Translations under genes and position numbers: made by a program
Notes under the pieces: generated by a model
What the model saw: the letters and a program-made list of their open reading frames with translations, nothing else
The model's database searches: none
What the model was told of the DNA's origin: nothing
In this document: positions 1 through 8,835 of the stretch, piece by piece
Layout: each line of letters opens with the position of its first letter
Numbering within the stretch: position 1 is the stretch's first letter
Source of the DNA: Pedobacter sp. BS3
Lineage (GTDB): Bacteria; Bacteroidota; Bacteroidia; Sphingobacteriales; Sphingobacteriaceae
NCBI RefSeq assembly: GCF_008274585.1
Contig: NZ_VTRT01000001.1
Coordinates: forward strand, 806,001 to 870,000
Reading direction: 5' to 3'
Length of the DNA: 64,000 nucleotides

Positions 1-40
1 GGTCGTCGGCAATAATAATTGAGTTTATTTCTGTTTCCAT
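1..40 (-). CDS. Response regulator, N-terminal fragment (cut by window edge)
   Basis: Only the first 13 codons are visible: M-E-T-E-I-N-S-I-I-I-A-D-D. A short hydrophobic strand ending in an acidic pair is how receiver domains begin (beta-1 followed by the Asp pair that binds Mg). The ATG overlaps the stop codon of the upstream sensor kinase (TAATG), which suggests translational coupling. HisKA_3 kinases usually pair with LuxR/NarL-type DNA-binding regulators, so that is the expected identity. This is inferred from context and a very short stretch of sequence. Confidence 0.6.
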   Translation of the reverse strand, partial: METEINSIIIADD

Positions 41-1794
41 TATGTGGGTATAGTAATTTTTATTTGGGTTCCGGTTAATTTTTCAGAGGTTACCTGCATG
101 CTCCCATTAAGCAGATGTACCCTGGCGCTGATATTTTTCCAGCCTAATCCTTTAGACTCTTTGATTTTTGAGGTATCAAATCCCTTTCCGTTATCTTTTA
201 TAGTAATGGTAAAGGTATCATGAGCTTTTGTAATATCCAGATCAATTTCAGTAGCGTCAGCATGTTTGGAGATGTTGCCAAGCACTTCCTGTACAATTCG
301 GTATACAGAAAGCGCATTCTGTTCGGTAAACGTATAGTTGCGTACCTCATCGGAAATGGCTACCTCGACCCTGGTTTTACCGGTGGCATTAATTTTACCG
401 GCTAAATCTTCAATGGCATTTATCAAACCAAAATTAAGCGCTTCGGGAATCAGGTTATGTGAGATGTGGCGTACCTCAGTGATGGTTTTATCCAGGACCT
501 CAATGGTATCTGCCGGCGACTGCTGATTAGAGAGTTTCATTTTTAATACGGCCAGCATCTGTCCGATGCTGTCGTGCAGGTCGCGGGCAATGCGGATGCG
601 CTCCTTTTGTTCGCCTTCAAAAAGCGCCCTGCTGGCCAGTTCCTGTTGCCTGTACACTTCGGCCTGTAAGCGTTTTTCCAGCTTGTATTTATTGGTTCGG
701 TAAATTAAATAGGCAACGGTTGCACCCAATAAGATCAATATAAATAAGCTGAAAAGCAGGTAGTTCTGTTTGCTGATCTCAAATTGCTGCTGCTGGATCA
801 GCTTCTGTTTTTTCGCTGTTTCGTATTTGATGTTAAGCTCTGATAATTGCCGGGTACTTTCTATGTTGATGAACTTCGCGTTAGCATCAGAAAACCGTTT
901 GTGATAATTAAACGCAGCTTTGTAATCACCGGCTTTTGCTGCAATCTCGCTCATGGTATCGTATGTAGATTCGATGATCTCCAGGGCGCTTATCTCTTTG
1001 GCTAAAGCCAATGCTTTTTCACAATAAGCAATTGCTTTTTTGTAATCAGCCATTTCGCAGTAAAGGCTACCTATATTATTGTTTGTAGCTGCCATAAGCC
1101 ATTTATCGCCAAGCTTTGTGGAAAGTGTCAACGCCTTTAAGTTGTATTCGAGCGATGCCTGGTAATTTTTCTGGTATTTATAAACAATGGCAATATTGCT
1201 CAATGCCATAGATATTTTATCAGTAATGTTTTTCTGCGTATAAACGGTCAGGGCATTTTTATAAGCGCTTATTGCTTTGTTGTATTCCTGCTGTTGTTCG
1301 TAAACCGTTCCCTTGTTATTCTGGCAGTCGGCCACAAGCTCATCTTCGTGAATTTCGGCCGCAATATTTTCGGCCTTTTCGTAATAGCTTATGGCCCGTC
1401 CGAATTTTTTCCAGCTGATGTACAGTGCACCGATGTTTTTGTACAAATGTGCAGTAAGCTGTTTATTGCCGGTGCTTTCTGCTTTAGTTAGCCCCTGCTG
1501 AAAATGGCTTAGTGCCTTAACGTTCTCACCTTTATCGGCATATATTCTGCCGATGTTCATTTGAGCTTTTATAAAAACCGGGATATCTTTTTTCCGGATA
1601 GCTGTTTGTGCCGCCTCTGTCAGAAGAAGCTCCGCCTTATCTGCGTTTCCTTTTTTAAGATAGGAGATACCTGATTCCAGCAGTGCTGCGGGACTCTCCG
1701 GGTGTTTCATCAGCTCCAGACTATATGCTCCGGGAGTTGCGGCAAATACGCTGAAGCAGCAGATTATCTTCAGCACAACTAAGATGTATTTCAT
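40..1794 (-). CDS. TPR-containing sensor histidine kinase (HisKA_3 / NarL-partner type)
   Basis: This is a membrane sensor kinase of about 584 residues. An N-terminal signal-like segment (MKYILVVLKIICC) is followed by tandem tetratricopeptide repeats from about residue 30 to 310, then a coiled coil and one transmembrane helix (about 345-363). The cytoplasmic part has a HisKA_3 H-box, DLHDSIGQ, with the phosphoacceptor His near residue 407. An HATPase_c domain follows, with an N-box (QEVLGNISKHA) and a G-box (DNGKGFD, about 535-541). I chose the ATG at 1794 because the signal sequence starts there; an open extension to 1869 adds 25 residues with no signal character. The stop overlaps the start of the next gene, a response regulator. 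The periplasmic TPRs presumably sense a protein or peptide signal; the ligand is unknown. Confidence 0.9.
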   Translation of the reverse strand: MKYILVVLKIICCFSVFAATPGAYSLELMKHPESPAALLESGISYLKKGNADKAELLLTEAAQTAIRKKDIPVFIKAQMNIGRIYADKGENVKALSHFQQGLTKAESTGNKQLTAHLYKNIGALYISWKKFGRAISYYEKAENIAAEIHEDELVADCQNNKGTVYEQQQEYNKAISAYKNALTVYTQKNITDKISMALSNIAIVYKYQKNYQASLEYNLKALTLSTKLGDKWLMAATNNNIGSLYCEMADYKKAIAYCEKALALAKEISALEIIESTYDTMSEIAAKAGDYKAAFNYHKRFSDANAKFINIESTRQLSELNIKYETAKKQKLIQQQQFEISKQNYLLFSLFILILLGATVAYLIYRTNKYKLEKRLQAEVYRQQELASRALFEGEQKERIRIARDLHDSIGQMLAVLKMKLSNQQSPADTIEVLDKTITEVRHISHNLIPEALNFGLINAIEDLAGKINATGKTRVEVAISDEVRNYTFTEQNALSVYRIVQEVLGNISKHADATEIDLDITKAHDTFTITIKDNGKGFDTSKIKESKGLGWKNISARVHLLNGSMQVTSEKLTGTQIKITIPT

Positions 1795-1880
1795 TGAGAG
1801 CGGTTTGCCGTAAATATACCGTCTCTGTAGTATTAAGCCAAAAGAAAAAATCAAAGCGGAATACCGCAATAAACCCTGAA

Positions 1881-1922
1881 AAATACAAAAGGAGACCGTT
1901 GTGAAACAGCCTCCTTTCTTTC
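1881..1922 (-). terminator. Intrinsic terminator after the outer-membrane barrel gene
   Basis: On the minus strand AAAGGAG and CTCCTTT (1888-1894 / 1911-1917) form a stem. It continues inward as CTGTT/AACGG through a G-T wobble, with a 4-nt loop. A T-rich stretch (TTGTATTTTT) follows. It lies between two minus-strand genes and separates the barrel gene from the kinase operon. The other strand is also T-rich after the stem, so it may work in both directions. Confidence 0.7.
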
Positions 1923-1940
1923 TGGAGTTTTAAAACAGAG

Positions 1941-2462
1941 TTAGAATTTAAATGTAACACCTGCATTTAAGTTTCCAACCCCATAGCCTACTTCGGCGAA
2001 TATGCCGATCTTATCAGAGAAGAAATATCTTGCACCGGCATGGCCGCCATAAATAACGCCGCCCGCAGAAGCGCTGGCCGGAGCAGTGCCGCTACCGCTC
2101 CATTTGGCCGAAGCAATGTTATAACCCAGGATAGCGCCGATATACGGGTCTAACTTGTCGCCACCAAAAGAAAAATGGTACGATGCTCTTGCTGCAGTAA
2201 GGATGTACGAATATTTATAATCTCCCCAGGCGCCTAAAGCTTCCTTTTTGCTTGAATAAGAAACATAGGCGCCACCGCTGATCTTATCGGAAAAGCCATG
2301 TTCAAAGCTAAGTCCGATAGGAGTGCCAAAGCCACCGCCGAAGCCTGCACCGATGTTGAGCAGGTTGTCGCCTTTTTTGTAATTCTGCGCTGAGGCAATT
2401 GTTACACTGCATCCTGCAACCAGTAGGGAGAATGCTAACTTTTTGAGGTTTAAGTTCATCAT
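1941..2462 (-). CDS. Outer-membrane beta-barrel protein (small porin-like)
   Basis: This is a 173-residue protein with a clear Sec signal peptide (LAFSLLVAGCSVTIASAQ, cleaved near residue 26). The rest is a run of alternating hydrophobic, Gly- and aromatic-rich strands and ends in a hydrophobic-aromatic strand (NLNAGVTFKF), the usual outer-membrane insertion signal. The size fits an eight-stranded OmpW/OmpX-like barrel. It has its own -7 box and terminator, so it is probably a single-gene transcript. The ligand cannot be read from the sequence. A second Met follows the first directly, so the start may be one codon downstream. Confidence 0.8.
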   Translation of the reverse strand: MMNLNLKKLAFSLLVAGCSVTIASAQNYKKGDNLLNIGAGFGGGFGTPIGLSFEHGFSDKISGGAYVSYSSKKEALGAWGDYKYSYILTAARASYHFSFGGDKLDPYIGAILGYNIASAKWSGSGTAPASASAGGVIYGGHAGARYFFSDKIGIFAEVGYGVGNLNAGVTFKF

Positions 2463-2501
2463 GTGTGTTATTTTAATTGATTTAAGATTGGGTTATGTTG
2501 G

Positions 2502-2509
2502 CAAAACTA
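2502..2509 (-). promoter_or_regulatory. Bacteroidota -7 box for the barrel gene
   Basis: The minus strand reads TAGTTTTG, a full match to TAnnTTTG, about 40 nt before the start codon at 2462. No convincing -33 TTG was seen at the usual distance. The rest of the 2463-2835 gap is AT-rich and shows no other recognisable element except the hemW box. Confidence 0.5.
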
Positions 2510-2823
2510 TTGTGAAGCACCGTAAAAGGTTATCCGTATAAATGCTGATTTTGTGTCAGTGGAAATACGGAGTTCTTATACATAGCGCAAAAACTGCGGC
2601 TAAACAGTGATTGTATTATAAAACTGTGTTTTCATTGAGAGCGATTTTGCGTTTACATCAGCAAAAATGAAAATCAATATGCGGCAGTAAACAGAGAATA
2701 ATCTTTGTTTTTATAGGGATGTATACCTAATTGCAGGCAATAACGTCGAAAATTTAATCGACAAAAGCTCTGCCTCACTCTCCCGATAATAATTTCTATG
2801 CCATCTGAGGTTTAGATAAGTGC

Positions 2824-2831
2824 TACCTTTG
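2824..2831 (+). promoter_or_regulatory. -7 box directly before hemW (leaderless arrangement)
   Basis: TACCTTTG matches the TAnnTTTG consensus exactly and ends only four bases before the hemW ATG at 2836. Transcription in this phylum starts roughly 5-7 nt after the box, so the mRNA would have almost no 5' leader. No -33 TTG was identified. Confidence 0.5.
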
Positions 2832-2835
2832 CGCC

Positions 2836-3960
2836 ATGGCCGGTATCTATCTCCATATTCCGTTTTGCAAAAAAGCCTGTTACTACTGCGATTTTCATTT
2901 CAGCACATCCCTGAAGTATAAACCGGAAATGTTACAGGCCATGAAAAAAGAGCTGGCTTTGCAGAAAGATTACCTTAGCGGTCAGGAAATACAAACGCTG
3001 TATTTTGGCGGCGGCACACCCAGCATCCTGGATGCAGAAGATATTCAGTCACTGATGGATGAAGTTAACCGCTATCATTCCGTTGCAGCCGATGCCGAAA
3101 TAACACTGGAAGCTAATCCCGACGATCTCACTCCCCAAAAGGTAAAAGCGTTGAGGCGAACTCCGGTTAACCGTTTCAGCATCGGGATACAGTCTTTTTT
3201 TGATGAAGATTTACGTTGGATGAACCGGGCGCATACATCCGCGGAAGCGGATAGCGCTATAAAACGGGTGCAGGATGCCGGCTTTGAGAACATTACCGCC
3301 GATCTGATCTATGGCTATCCGCTGTTGAGCGATGATAAGTGGAAAAGCAATATGCATAATCTATTGCAATTGGATATTCCGCACCTGTCGGCGTACAGCA
3401 TGACGGTTGAGCCACGGACAGCTCTTGCCTCTTTCATCCGTAAGGGAAAACAGCAGGCCATGAACGATGCGCAAAGCTCTTCGCAGTTCCTACTGTTAAG
3501 CGATACGCTTACCGGTGCAGGCTTTGAACATTATGAAATATCCAATTTTGCCAGGCCCGGACGCTATTCACAACATAACACCAATTACTGGCGTGGCGTG
3601 CCGTACCTGGGAATAGGCCCTTCGGCACACTCATTTAACGGCATATCGCGGCAGTGGACTGTTGCCAACAATGCCCGGTATATGGAAGCAATAGAACAAG
3701 GTCGCGTTTCCGCCGAAACAGAGCTGCTTACCATAGAAAACCGTGTTAACGAATACATTATGACTTCGCTGCGTACGATATGGGGCATGAACCTGGATAA
3801 GATCCACAGCGATTTCGGAACTGATCACTACGATTTAATTATAAACAATTGTCGTCCGTTTTTTGAAAAGAGCTGGATAGAGCAGCATGGAAACGTAGTC
3901 AGGCTCACGCAACCCGGTAAGCTGTTTGCCGACCATATTGCTGCGGAGCTGTTTGTGTAA
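2836..3960 (+). CDS. hemW: Radical SAM heme chaperone HemW
   Basis: This 374-residue protein begins MAGIYLHIPF and carries the radical-SAM cluster motif C11-x3-C15-x2-C18 followed by Asp-Phe. The CDF ending is the HemW/HemN-like form. A GGGTPS motif (about 58-63) for SAM binding follows, with the HemN C-terminal domain at the end. HemW binds heme and delivers it to respiratory enzymes; it is often misnamed oxygen-independent coproporphyrinogen oxidase. The start at 2836 is supported by the family N-terminus. It stands alone between a divergent barrel gene and a convergent regulator. Confidence 0.92.
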   Translation: MAGIYLHIPFCKKACYYCDFHFSTSLKYKPEMLQAMKKELALQKDYLSGQEIQTLYFGGGTPSILDAEDIQSLMDEVNRYHSVAADAEITLEANPDDLTPQKVKALRRTPVNRFSIGIQSFFDEDLRWMNRAHTSAEADSAIKRVQDAGFENITADLIYGYPLLSDDKWKSNMHNLLQLDIPHLSAYSMTVEPRTALASFIRKGKQQAMNDAQSSSQFLLLSDTLTGAGFEHYEISNFARPGRYSQHNTNYWRGVPYLGIGPSAHSFNGISRQWTVANNARYMEAIEQGRVSAETELLTIENRVNEYIMTSLRTIWGMNLDKIHSDFGTDHYDLIINNCRPFFEKSWIEQHGNVVRLTQPGKLFADHIAAELFV

Positions 3961-4188
3961 GTTGGTATTGAGTATTGCGATTTTAGATTGCTGAATTGTT
4001 CTATTGTTGTTCGTTATTCGTCCTTCGTTGTTCGCCTTACGCCATACACCTTCTACCTTCACCTTAAAACCTTCCACCTTCCACCTTTCTTGTCTCTTGC
4101 TTCTATGTTCCTGCCATTGCAGTATGCAGCTTCGCTTATTACTTGCAGGCTGCTGAGCTTTGCTATTCAGACTCGGCTAATAGCTGGA
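3961..4188 (-). repeat. Intergenic shuffled-word repeat (copy 1)
   Basis: This spacer between two convergent genes is made of short words that recur in other gaps. Read on the minus strand it contains GAACATAGAAGCAAGAGACA (about 4091-4110), GGTGGAAGGTGGAAGG, AAGGTAGAAGGT and AACGAAGGACGAATAACGAA. The first recurs exactly near 30911, and close variants occur near 8617 and 30496. The last recurs near 14878. There is no coding potential on either strand. Confidence 0.6.
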
Positions 4189-5424
4189 CTAATCCTTAAA
4201 ATGCAGATATTGCGAAGGGCTTAAACCGGTAACTTTTTTAAACGAAGTAAAAAACGTACTCCTGGATGCAAAGCCTGCTTCATTAGCCAGGGCTTCAAGA
4301 GTAAAAGATCGCCAGTCTTCGCGTTCCAGTCGTTTTTTTACATAATTAACGCGACAGGTATTAATAAAATCGGTGAACCGCTGCTTATAGTAATGGTTAA
4401 GCACATAAGACAGGTGATGCAGGGGGATTTGCAATGCCAGAGCCAGCTCATTAACAGTGAAGCCCTGTTTCTTAAAGGGCTCTTCCAGCCGGACGTAGGT
4501 TTCCAGCCGGCACACATACATATTCATTAATTCCGGATTAAAAGGAGCCTCTCGTTTTGACGTTGTACAACTATCTTTTTTACTCTCTTTATGATGATGA
4601 TCCGTTGACTGTTCAACCTTTATCTGCCCTGTATTTGCCACTGGTGATTTACTGGTATAAACTTCCCGGGGGATACCATATAAAATATCAGGTTTGAAAA
4701 AGAGATAGACACTTAAGCACATAAAACCAAGTATTTGCAGCAGCGCAGGAACAGAACGGGCCGAAGAAAGCAGGTTCACTCCCGAACCCAGGTTCAGCCA
4801 GGCAATAACAGACATAATACCCAGGCCGGTATATATGATTGTGCTGAATGCTGAAAATGTGAATAACCAACCGGTTACATTGCTGAAATTTTCCAGCTTA
4901 TCTTTTTTTGTGATCCGATACAACAATGCCCATTGAAAAACCAGGTAAACTATCCCTTGTATCCAGCGCAATTGGAAGTGCCAGAAGGCGGGTATCATAC
5001 CCGATCCTTTCTGATAAGACAGGTTAAAATCTGTTGTAATGGCATTAACCACGGCTTTTTTCGTCTCCATATCTGCCAGATAAAAAGGCATCAAATCAAT
5101 CACATTGATCAGGGCCGGTATAAAATGCAACCAGTCGCATTTCCTGAATTTAGTTTCATCTAATAAAACACTCCTGACATACAGGTAGCTGCAGGGTGGG
5201 ATAAGGTAATAAAGCGGACTGCCTACACGGTGTATCCATGGAATAGAGCGTATCCAACCGGTAATAACCAGTAAATATAACAGGGCATACCATCCCCAGG
5301 TAAAGATCACTACGCCCAAAAGCCGGTTAGCATGTAGCTGGTATCTTCCCCGCGTGAACAACAACAGGCTTGTAAGAAAACTTGTAAGTACTCCTCCGGC
5401 AACCAGAATGTCGTAAAAGCGCAT
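4189..5424 (-). CDS. Membrane-anchored AraC-family transcriptional regulator
   Basis: This 411-residue protein has an N-terminal half with about seven hydrophobic helices (residues 5-245) and a C-terminal AraC/XylS helix-turn-helix domain of about 100 residues. The two HTH units are visible around FTVNELALALQIPLHHLSYVL and LEALANEAGFASRSTFFTSFK; the ending TGLSPSQYLHFKD is typical of the family. A charged linker of about 50 residues joins the two parts. This architecture is common in Bacteroidota and presumably couples a membrane signal to transcription. It is divergent from the pectinesterase at 5856, so control of that gene is possible, but the palindromic site there looks more like a LacI-type dimer site than a typical AraC site. 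Confidence 0.88.
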   Translation of the reverse strand: MRFYDILVAGGVLTSFLTSLLLFTRGRYQLHANRLLGVVIFTWGWYALLYLLVITGWIRSIPWIHRVGSPLYYLIPPCSYLYVRSVLLDETKFRKCDWLHFIPALINVIDLMPFYLADMETKKAVVNAITTDFNLSYQKGSGMIPAFWHFQLRWIQGIVYLVFQWALLYRITKKDKLENFSNVTGWLFTFSAFSTIIYTGLGIMSVIAWLNLGSGVNLLSSARSVPALLQILGFMCLSVYLFFKPDILYGIPREVYTSKSPVANTGQIKVEQSTDHHHKESKKDSCTTSKREAPFNPELMNMYVCRLETYVRLEEPFKKQGFTVNELALALQIPLHHLSYVLNHYYKQRFTDFINTCRVNYVKKRLEREDWRSFTLEALANEAGFASRSTFFTSFKKVTGLSPSQYLHFKD

Positions 5425-5749
5425 GATTACAACCTCATTAATAAAAGAAACCTATCTTTTATGATGATTTTTACGGCGAAATTATTAAAACTGTTTAGCG
5501 TTTTTCTAAATAAGAAGATGATGGTTTTGTAATATTTGTTTTACTGATTACTTATTGTTCGTTGTTAGCGGTTATTAGATAGTTAGTTGTTTGTGCCTGC
5601 TTCTCTCCATTTCGTAAATCTAAATTCGTAGTTCGTAATTTCTTTTTGTCCGGAGCTGCTTCCTCTTGCTGGTGCACGCCTGTGGCGTGTGCCTTCCGCG
5701 TATGGTTGATCTGATCTTTTATTAAAACTCCGGCAATTGCCATGTTTTA
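5425..5749. other. Gap between the AraC-type regulator and pectin locus 1
   Basis: This is non-coding, AT-rich sequence. The middle (about 5550-5650) contains words of the intergenic repeat family (TTGTTCGTTGTTAGCGG, CTAAATTCGTAGTTCGTAA). A small hairpin, GCACGCC TGT GGCGTGC, lies near 5680. I see no RNA gene or promoter box for the regulator that I can defend. Confidence 0.4.
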
Positions 5750-5775
5750 TGCAATCGTTCCCGGCATCGATTGCA
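5750..5775. promoter_or_regulatory. Pectin operator, copy 1
   Basis: This is a 26-bp inverted repeat: TGCAATCG, a 10-bp spacer TTCCCGGCAT with a central CCGG, then CGATTGCA. The same 26 bp occurs at 45590 and, with one change, at 40739, always before a pectin gene. The arms are perfect 8-bp complements, as expected for a dimeric regulator of the LacI type. It ends 43 bp before the TAAACTTG box at 5819, so it lies upstream of the core promoter, which fits an activator site. Confidence 0.8.
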
Positions 5776-5818
5776 TATTTTTACCGTCTCAAAAAAGCCG
5801 ATTTTGTTATTTCTTGAC

Positions 5819-5826
5819 TAAACTTG
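5819..5826 (+). promoter_or_regulatory. Putative -7 box of pectin locus 1
   Basis: TAAACTTG is one base off TAnnTTTG. The same octamer occurs at 40809 and 45660 at the same distance from the operator (43-44 bp). It ends 29 bp before the pectinesterase ATG. No consensus -33 element is visible, as expected for an activator-dependent promoter. Confidence 0.55.
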
Positions 5827-5855
5827 TACAGCTATCCTAAAAACCGGGACATTAA

Positions 5856-6839
5856 ATGAAGCATTTACTCTGTATCTTTTTCTGCCTGATCACTATCCCG
5901 CTGTTTGCTCAGCAATTGACCATAACAGTAGCACAAAACGGTAGTGGAAATTTCAGAACGATACAGGAAGCCGTAAACTCAGTTCGCGATTTATCGCAAA
6001 AGCAGGTGCGCATTTACATTAAGAACGGCATATATCCTGAAAAACTGGTTATCCCCTCGTGGAAAACCCATATATCGCTTATCGGCGAAAGCAAAGAGCA
6101 CACGATTATTACCGGTAATGATTTTTCTGGGAAACCTTTTCCCGGCGGTAAAGACCCTTACGGGAATACGAAATTCAGCACCTATACATCCTGCACGGTT
6201 TTGGTACAGGGCAATTATTTTACTGCCGAAAACCTGACCATACAGAATACTGCCGGAAGGGTTGGACAAGCCGTAGCCCTGCATGTAGAAGCCGATTGTA
6301 CCGTTATTAAAAATTGCCGCATACTGGGTAACCAGGATACCTTGTACACCGCAACAGGGAACAGTCGCCAATATTACCGGGATTGCTATGTGGAGGGAAC
6401 TACCGATTTTATCTTTGGCGAAGCTACGGCGGTATTTGATAACTGCACGATCAAAAGCCTGAGCAACTCGTACATTACAGCCGCGGCTACACCCGCGGGG
6501 CGTTCTTTCGGTTTTGTATTTATAAATTGCAGGCTTATTGCCGATACAGCTGTTACCAAAGTTTACCTGGGAAGGCCCTGGCGTCCGTACGCCAAAACTG
6601 TTTTTATCCATACCGAAATGGGCGGGCACATTGTCCCCGACGGCTGGAATCCCTGGAAAGGTGACGCGATGTTTCCTGACAAAGAAAAAACCACGTTTTA
6701 TGCCGAATACCAATGTACCGGCCCGGGAGCAAACACTGAAAAACGGGTAAGCTGGGCGAAACAGTTATCCGCCAAAGCATATAAACACTATACACTTAAA
6801 AATATATTTGGTCAAACCGCTTGGTTACCGGGCTATTAG
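5856..6839 (+). CDS. Pectinesterase (carbohydrate esterase family 8)
   Basis: This 327-residue secreted enzyme removes methyl esters from homogalacturonan. The signal peptide is residues 1-19 (LITIPLFAQQ). The right-handed beta-helix carries the CE8 signatures: GQAVALHVEAD (137-147), GNQDTLY with Asp161, GTTDFIFGEA with Asp184, and YLGRPWRPY with Arg240 and Trp242. The two Asp and the Arg are the expected catalytic set. Length is normal for a single-domain CE8 enzyme. It lies behind the pectin operator and 42 bp before the GH43 gene, probably in one transcript. No lipid-attachment Cys is present, so it is likely periplasmic or released. Confidence 0.93.
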   Translation: MKHLLCIFFCLITIPLFAQQLTITVAQNGSGNFRTIQEAVNSVRDLSQKQVRIYIKNGIYPEKLVIPSWKTHISLIGESKEHTIITGNDFSGKPFPGGKDPYGNTKFSTYTSCTVLVQGNYFTAENLTIQNTAGRVGQAVALHVEADCTVIKNCRILGNQDTLYTATGNSRQYYRDCYVEGTTDFIFGEATAVFDNCTIKSLSNSYITAAATPAGRSFGFVFINCRLIADTAVTKVYLGRPWRPYAKTVFIHTEMGGHIVPDGWNPWKGDAMFPDKEKTTFYAEYQCTGPGANTEKRVSWAKQLSAKAYKHYTLKNIFGQTAWLPGY

Positions 6840-6881
6840 CCAACAGCTATTGGCCATTAGCTTAAAGCCAAAAATCGAGAA

Positions 6882-8516
6882 ATGATCTCAATAAAAAACA
6901 TATTTCTTTTAGTATGCCTTACGGCGATATCAAGTTATGCAATAGCGCAAACCACACCGTATGTTTCTAACGTGTGGGTGGCCGATCAGGGAAACGGAAC
7001 CTATAAAAACCCGGTTATCAATGCCGATTATTCCGATCCGGATGCGATACGTGTAGGTGCCGATTTTTACATGGTAGCGTCAAGCTTTGATGCAGTTCCG
7101 GGCTTGCCGATATTACATTCAAAAGATTTGGTGAACTGGTCTATACTCACCCATGCCTTAAAAAGGCAACCGCCTTTTAAGCATTTCGAAAAAACACAAC
7201 ACGGCAATGGCGTGTGGGCGCCGTCCATTCGTTATCATAACGGCGAATTCTATATTTATTATCCCGACCCGGATTTTGGTATTTATTTGATAAAAGCTAA
7301 AAATGCCGTGGGGCCGTGGTCTGAACCCATACTCGTAGAAGCCGGTAAAGGCTTAATAGATCCATGTCCTTTATGGGATGATGACGGTCGGGTTTACCTG
7401 GTTTATGCGTATGCCGGCAGTCGTGCAGGTGTTAAAAGCATTATTGCCGTGAAAAAGCTCAATGCTGCGGGCGATAAAACACTGGATGCCGGAACCATTG
7501 TATACGATGGTCATGAAACCGACCCGACCATTGAAGGCCCCAAATTTTACAAACGTAATGGCTATTACTACATTTTCGCACCTGCCGGAGGCGTTCCTAC
7601 CGGTTGGCAACTGGTTTTACGGTCAAAAAATGTATATGGCCCGTATGAGCGTAAGGTGGTCATGGATCAGGGGTCGTCACCGGTAAACGGCCCGCACCAG
7701 GGCGCTTGGGTGGATACGCCTACCGGCGAAGACTGGTTTTTGCACTTCCAGGATAAGGATGCCTATGGACGGGTTGTTCACCTGCAACCTATGAAATGGA
7801 TAAATAACTGGCCGGTTATTGGTATAGATAAACAAAACAGTGGAAAGGGCGAACCGGTACTGAGCTATAAAAAACCAAATGTGGGCAAAATATATCCCAT
7901 TGCCACTCCGGCCGAAAGTGATGAATTTAACTCTAACAAATTAGGATTACAGTGGCAATGGCAGGCCAATCCGCAGGCCACCTGGATGTTTATGAACCCG
8001 GCAAAAGGGGCTTTACGGTTATATACTTACCAGGTACCGGATAGCGCCAGGAATTTGTGGGATGTACCCAATATCCTGATGCAGAAATTTCCGGCCGATG
8101 AATTTACCGTTACCACAAAACTGGCGTTTACACCCAATCCGAATATTGAAAATGAGCAAACCGGCCTGGTCATTATGGGCCGCAGTTATGCTGCCTTAAG
8201 CCTGGAAAGCAAAAAGGATGGTATTTATATTGTTTACAGCATTTGCCAGAATGCGGATAAGGGCAAGTCAGAGACCGAAACACAACTCGCTAAAATCAGC
8301 AATCAACCGGTTTACCTGCGGGTAAGCGTAAGTAAGGGCGCCAAATGCCGGTTTGCATACAGCACAGACGGCACAAACTTTACAGATGTACAACAGGAAT
8401 TTCAGGCCGTTGCCGGTCAGTGGATCGGTGCTAAAGTAGGTCTGTTCGCCACAAGGAAAACTCAGATCAATGATTCGGGCTACGCCGATTTTGACTGGTT
8501 TAGAGTGGAAAGGTAA
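6882..8516 (+). CDS. GH43 glycoside hydrolase (arabinofuranosidase/xylosidase type)
   Basis: This 544-residue secreted enzyme has a signal peptide ending near residue 22 (SSYAIAQ). The five-bladed propeller has the GH43 catalytic acids: base Asp52 in DYSDPDAIR, Asp160 in LIDPCPLWDDDG, and acid Glu218 in TIEGPKFYK. A C-terminal beta-sandwich (about 345-544) is typical of the GH43 subgroup that includes GH43_12. Next to a pectinesterase, the likely substrate is an arabinan or arabinose side chain of pectin; xylan fragments are an alternative. It probably shares the operator-driven transcript of the pectinesterase gene. Confidence 0.9.
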   Translation: MISIKNIFLLVCLTAISSYAIAQTTPYVSNVWVADQGNGTYKNPVINADYSDPDAIRVGADFYMVASSFDAVPGLPILHSKDLVNWSILTHALKRQPPFKHFEKTQHGNGVWAPSIRYHNGEFYIYYPDPDFGIYLIKAKNAVGPWSEPILVEAGKGLIDPCPLWDDDGRVYLVYAYAGSRAGVKSIIAVKKLNAAGDKTLDAGTIVYDGHETDPTIEGPKFYKRNGYYYIFAPAGGVPTGWQLVLRSKNVYGPYERKVVMDQGSSPVNGPHQGAWVDTPTGEDWFLHFQDKDAYGRVVHLQPMKWINNWPVIGIDKQNSGKGEPVLSYKKPNVGKIYPIATPAESDEFNSNKLGLQWQWQANPQATWMFMNPAKGALRLYTYQVPDSARNLWDVPNILMQKFPADEFTVTTKLAFTPNPNIENEQTGLVIMGRSYAALSLESKKDGIYIVYSICQNADKGKSETETQLAKISNQPVYLRVSVSKGAKCRFAYSTDGTNFTDVQQEFQAVAGQWIGAKVGLFATRKTQINDSGYADFDWFRVER

Positions 8517-8835
8517 AAGGTGAGCTAAAAGCAGAAAGCCAAAGGCTGAAAGCAATCTTTAATAATTGATAATGGACAGTGGACAATTTTTGTGGTTCAT
8601 AGCGATTGAGAAGCAAGAACATAGATGCAAGAAACAAGACAGTAAAGGTAGAGAGGCAGAGGATTTAGGGCGTGAGGCTAAAAAGGTTATAAGTTATGGG
8701 TTGTAAGTTATACGTTTTAGCCCTTACAGCAGATCCTCGTAACCCGCAACAATTTGACAATGCAACAATTAAGCAATTTACAGTATCTCAATACACACTA
8801 CCCACTACTCAATACCATATTAAGAGTGCGGCCAA
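8517..8835 (+). repeat. Intergenic shuffled-word repeat (copy 2)
   Basis: This 319-bp spacer between convergent genes shows the same vocabulary as the gaps at 3961, 14690, 30368 and 30868. Examples are AAAGCAGAAAGCCAAAGGC, AGAACATAGATGCAAGAAAC, ATAATTGATAATGGACAGTG and TTATAAGTTATGGGTTGTAA. No start codon with a plausible protein and no terminator with a U-run was found. Confidence 0.55.

Noticed and set aside
4689-5163. Short frames inside the AraC-type regulator
   Set aside because: Alternative-frame shadows of its membrane domain.
5991-6713. 240-codon minus-strand frame opposite the pectinesterase gene
   Set aside because: It is antisense to a clear CE8 gene, has no domain signal and follows the codon periodicity of the other strand.
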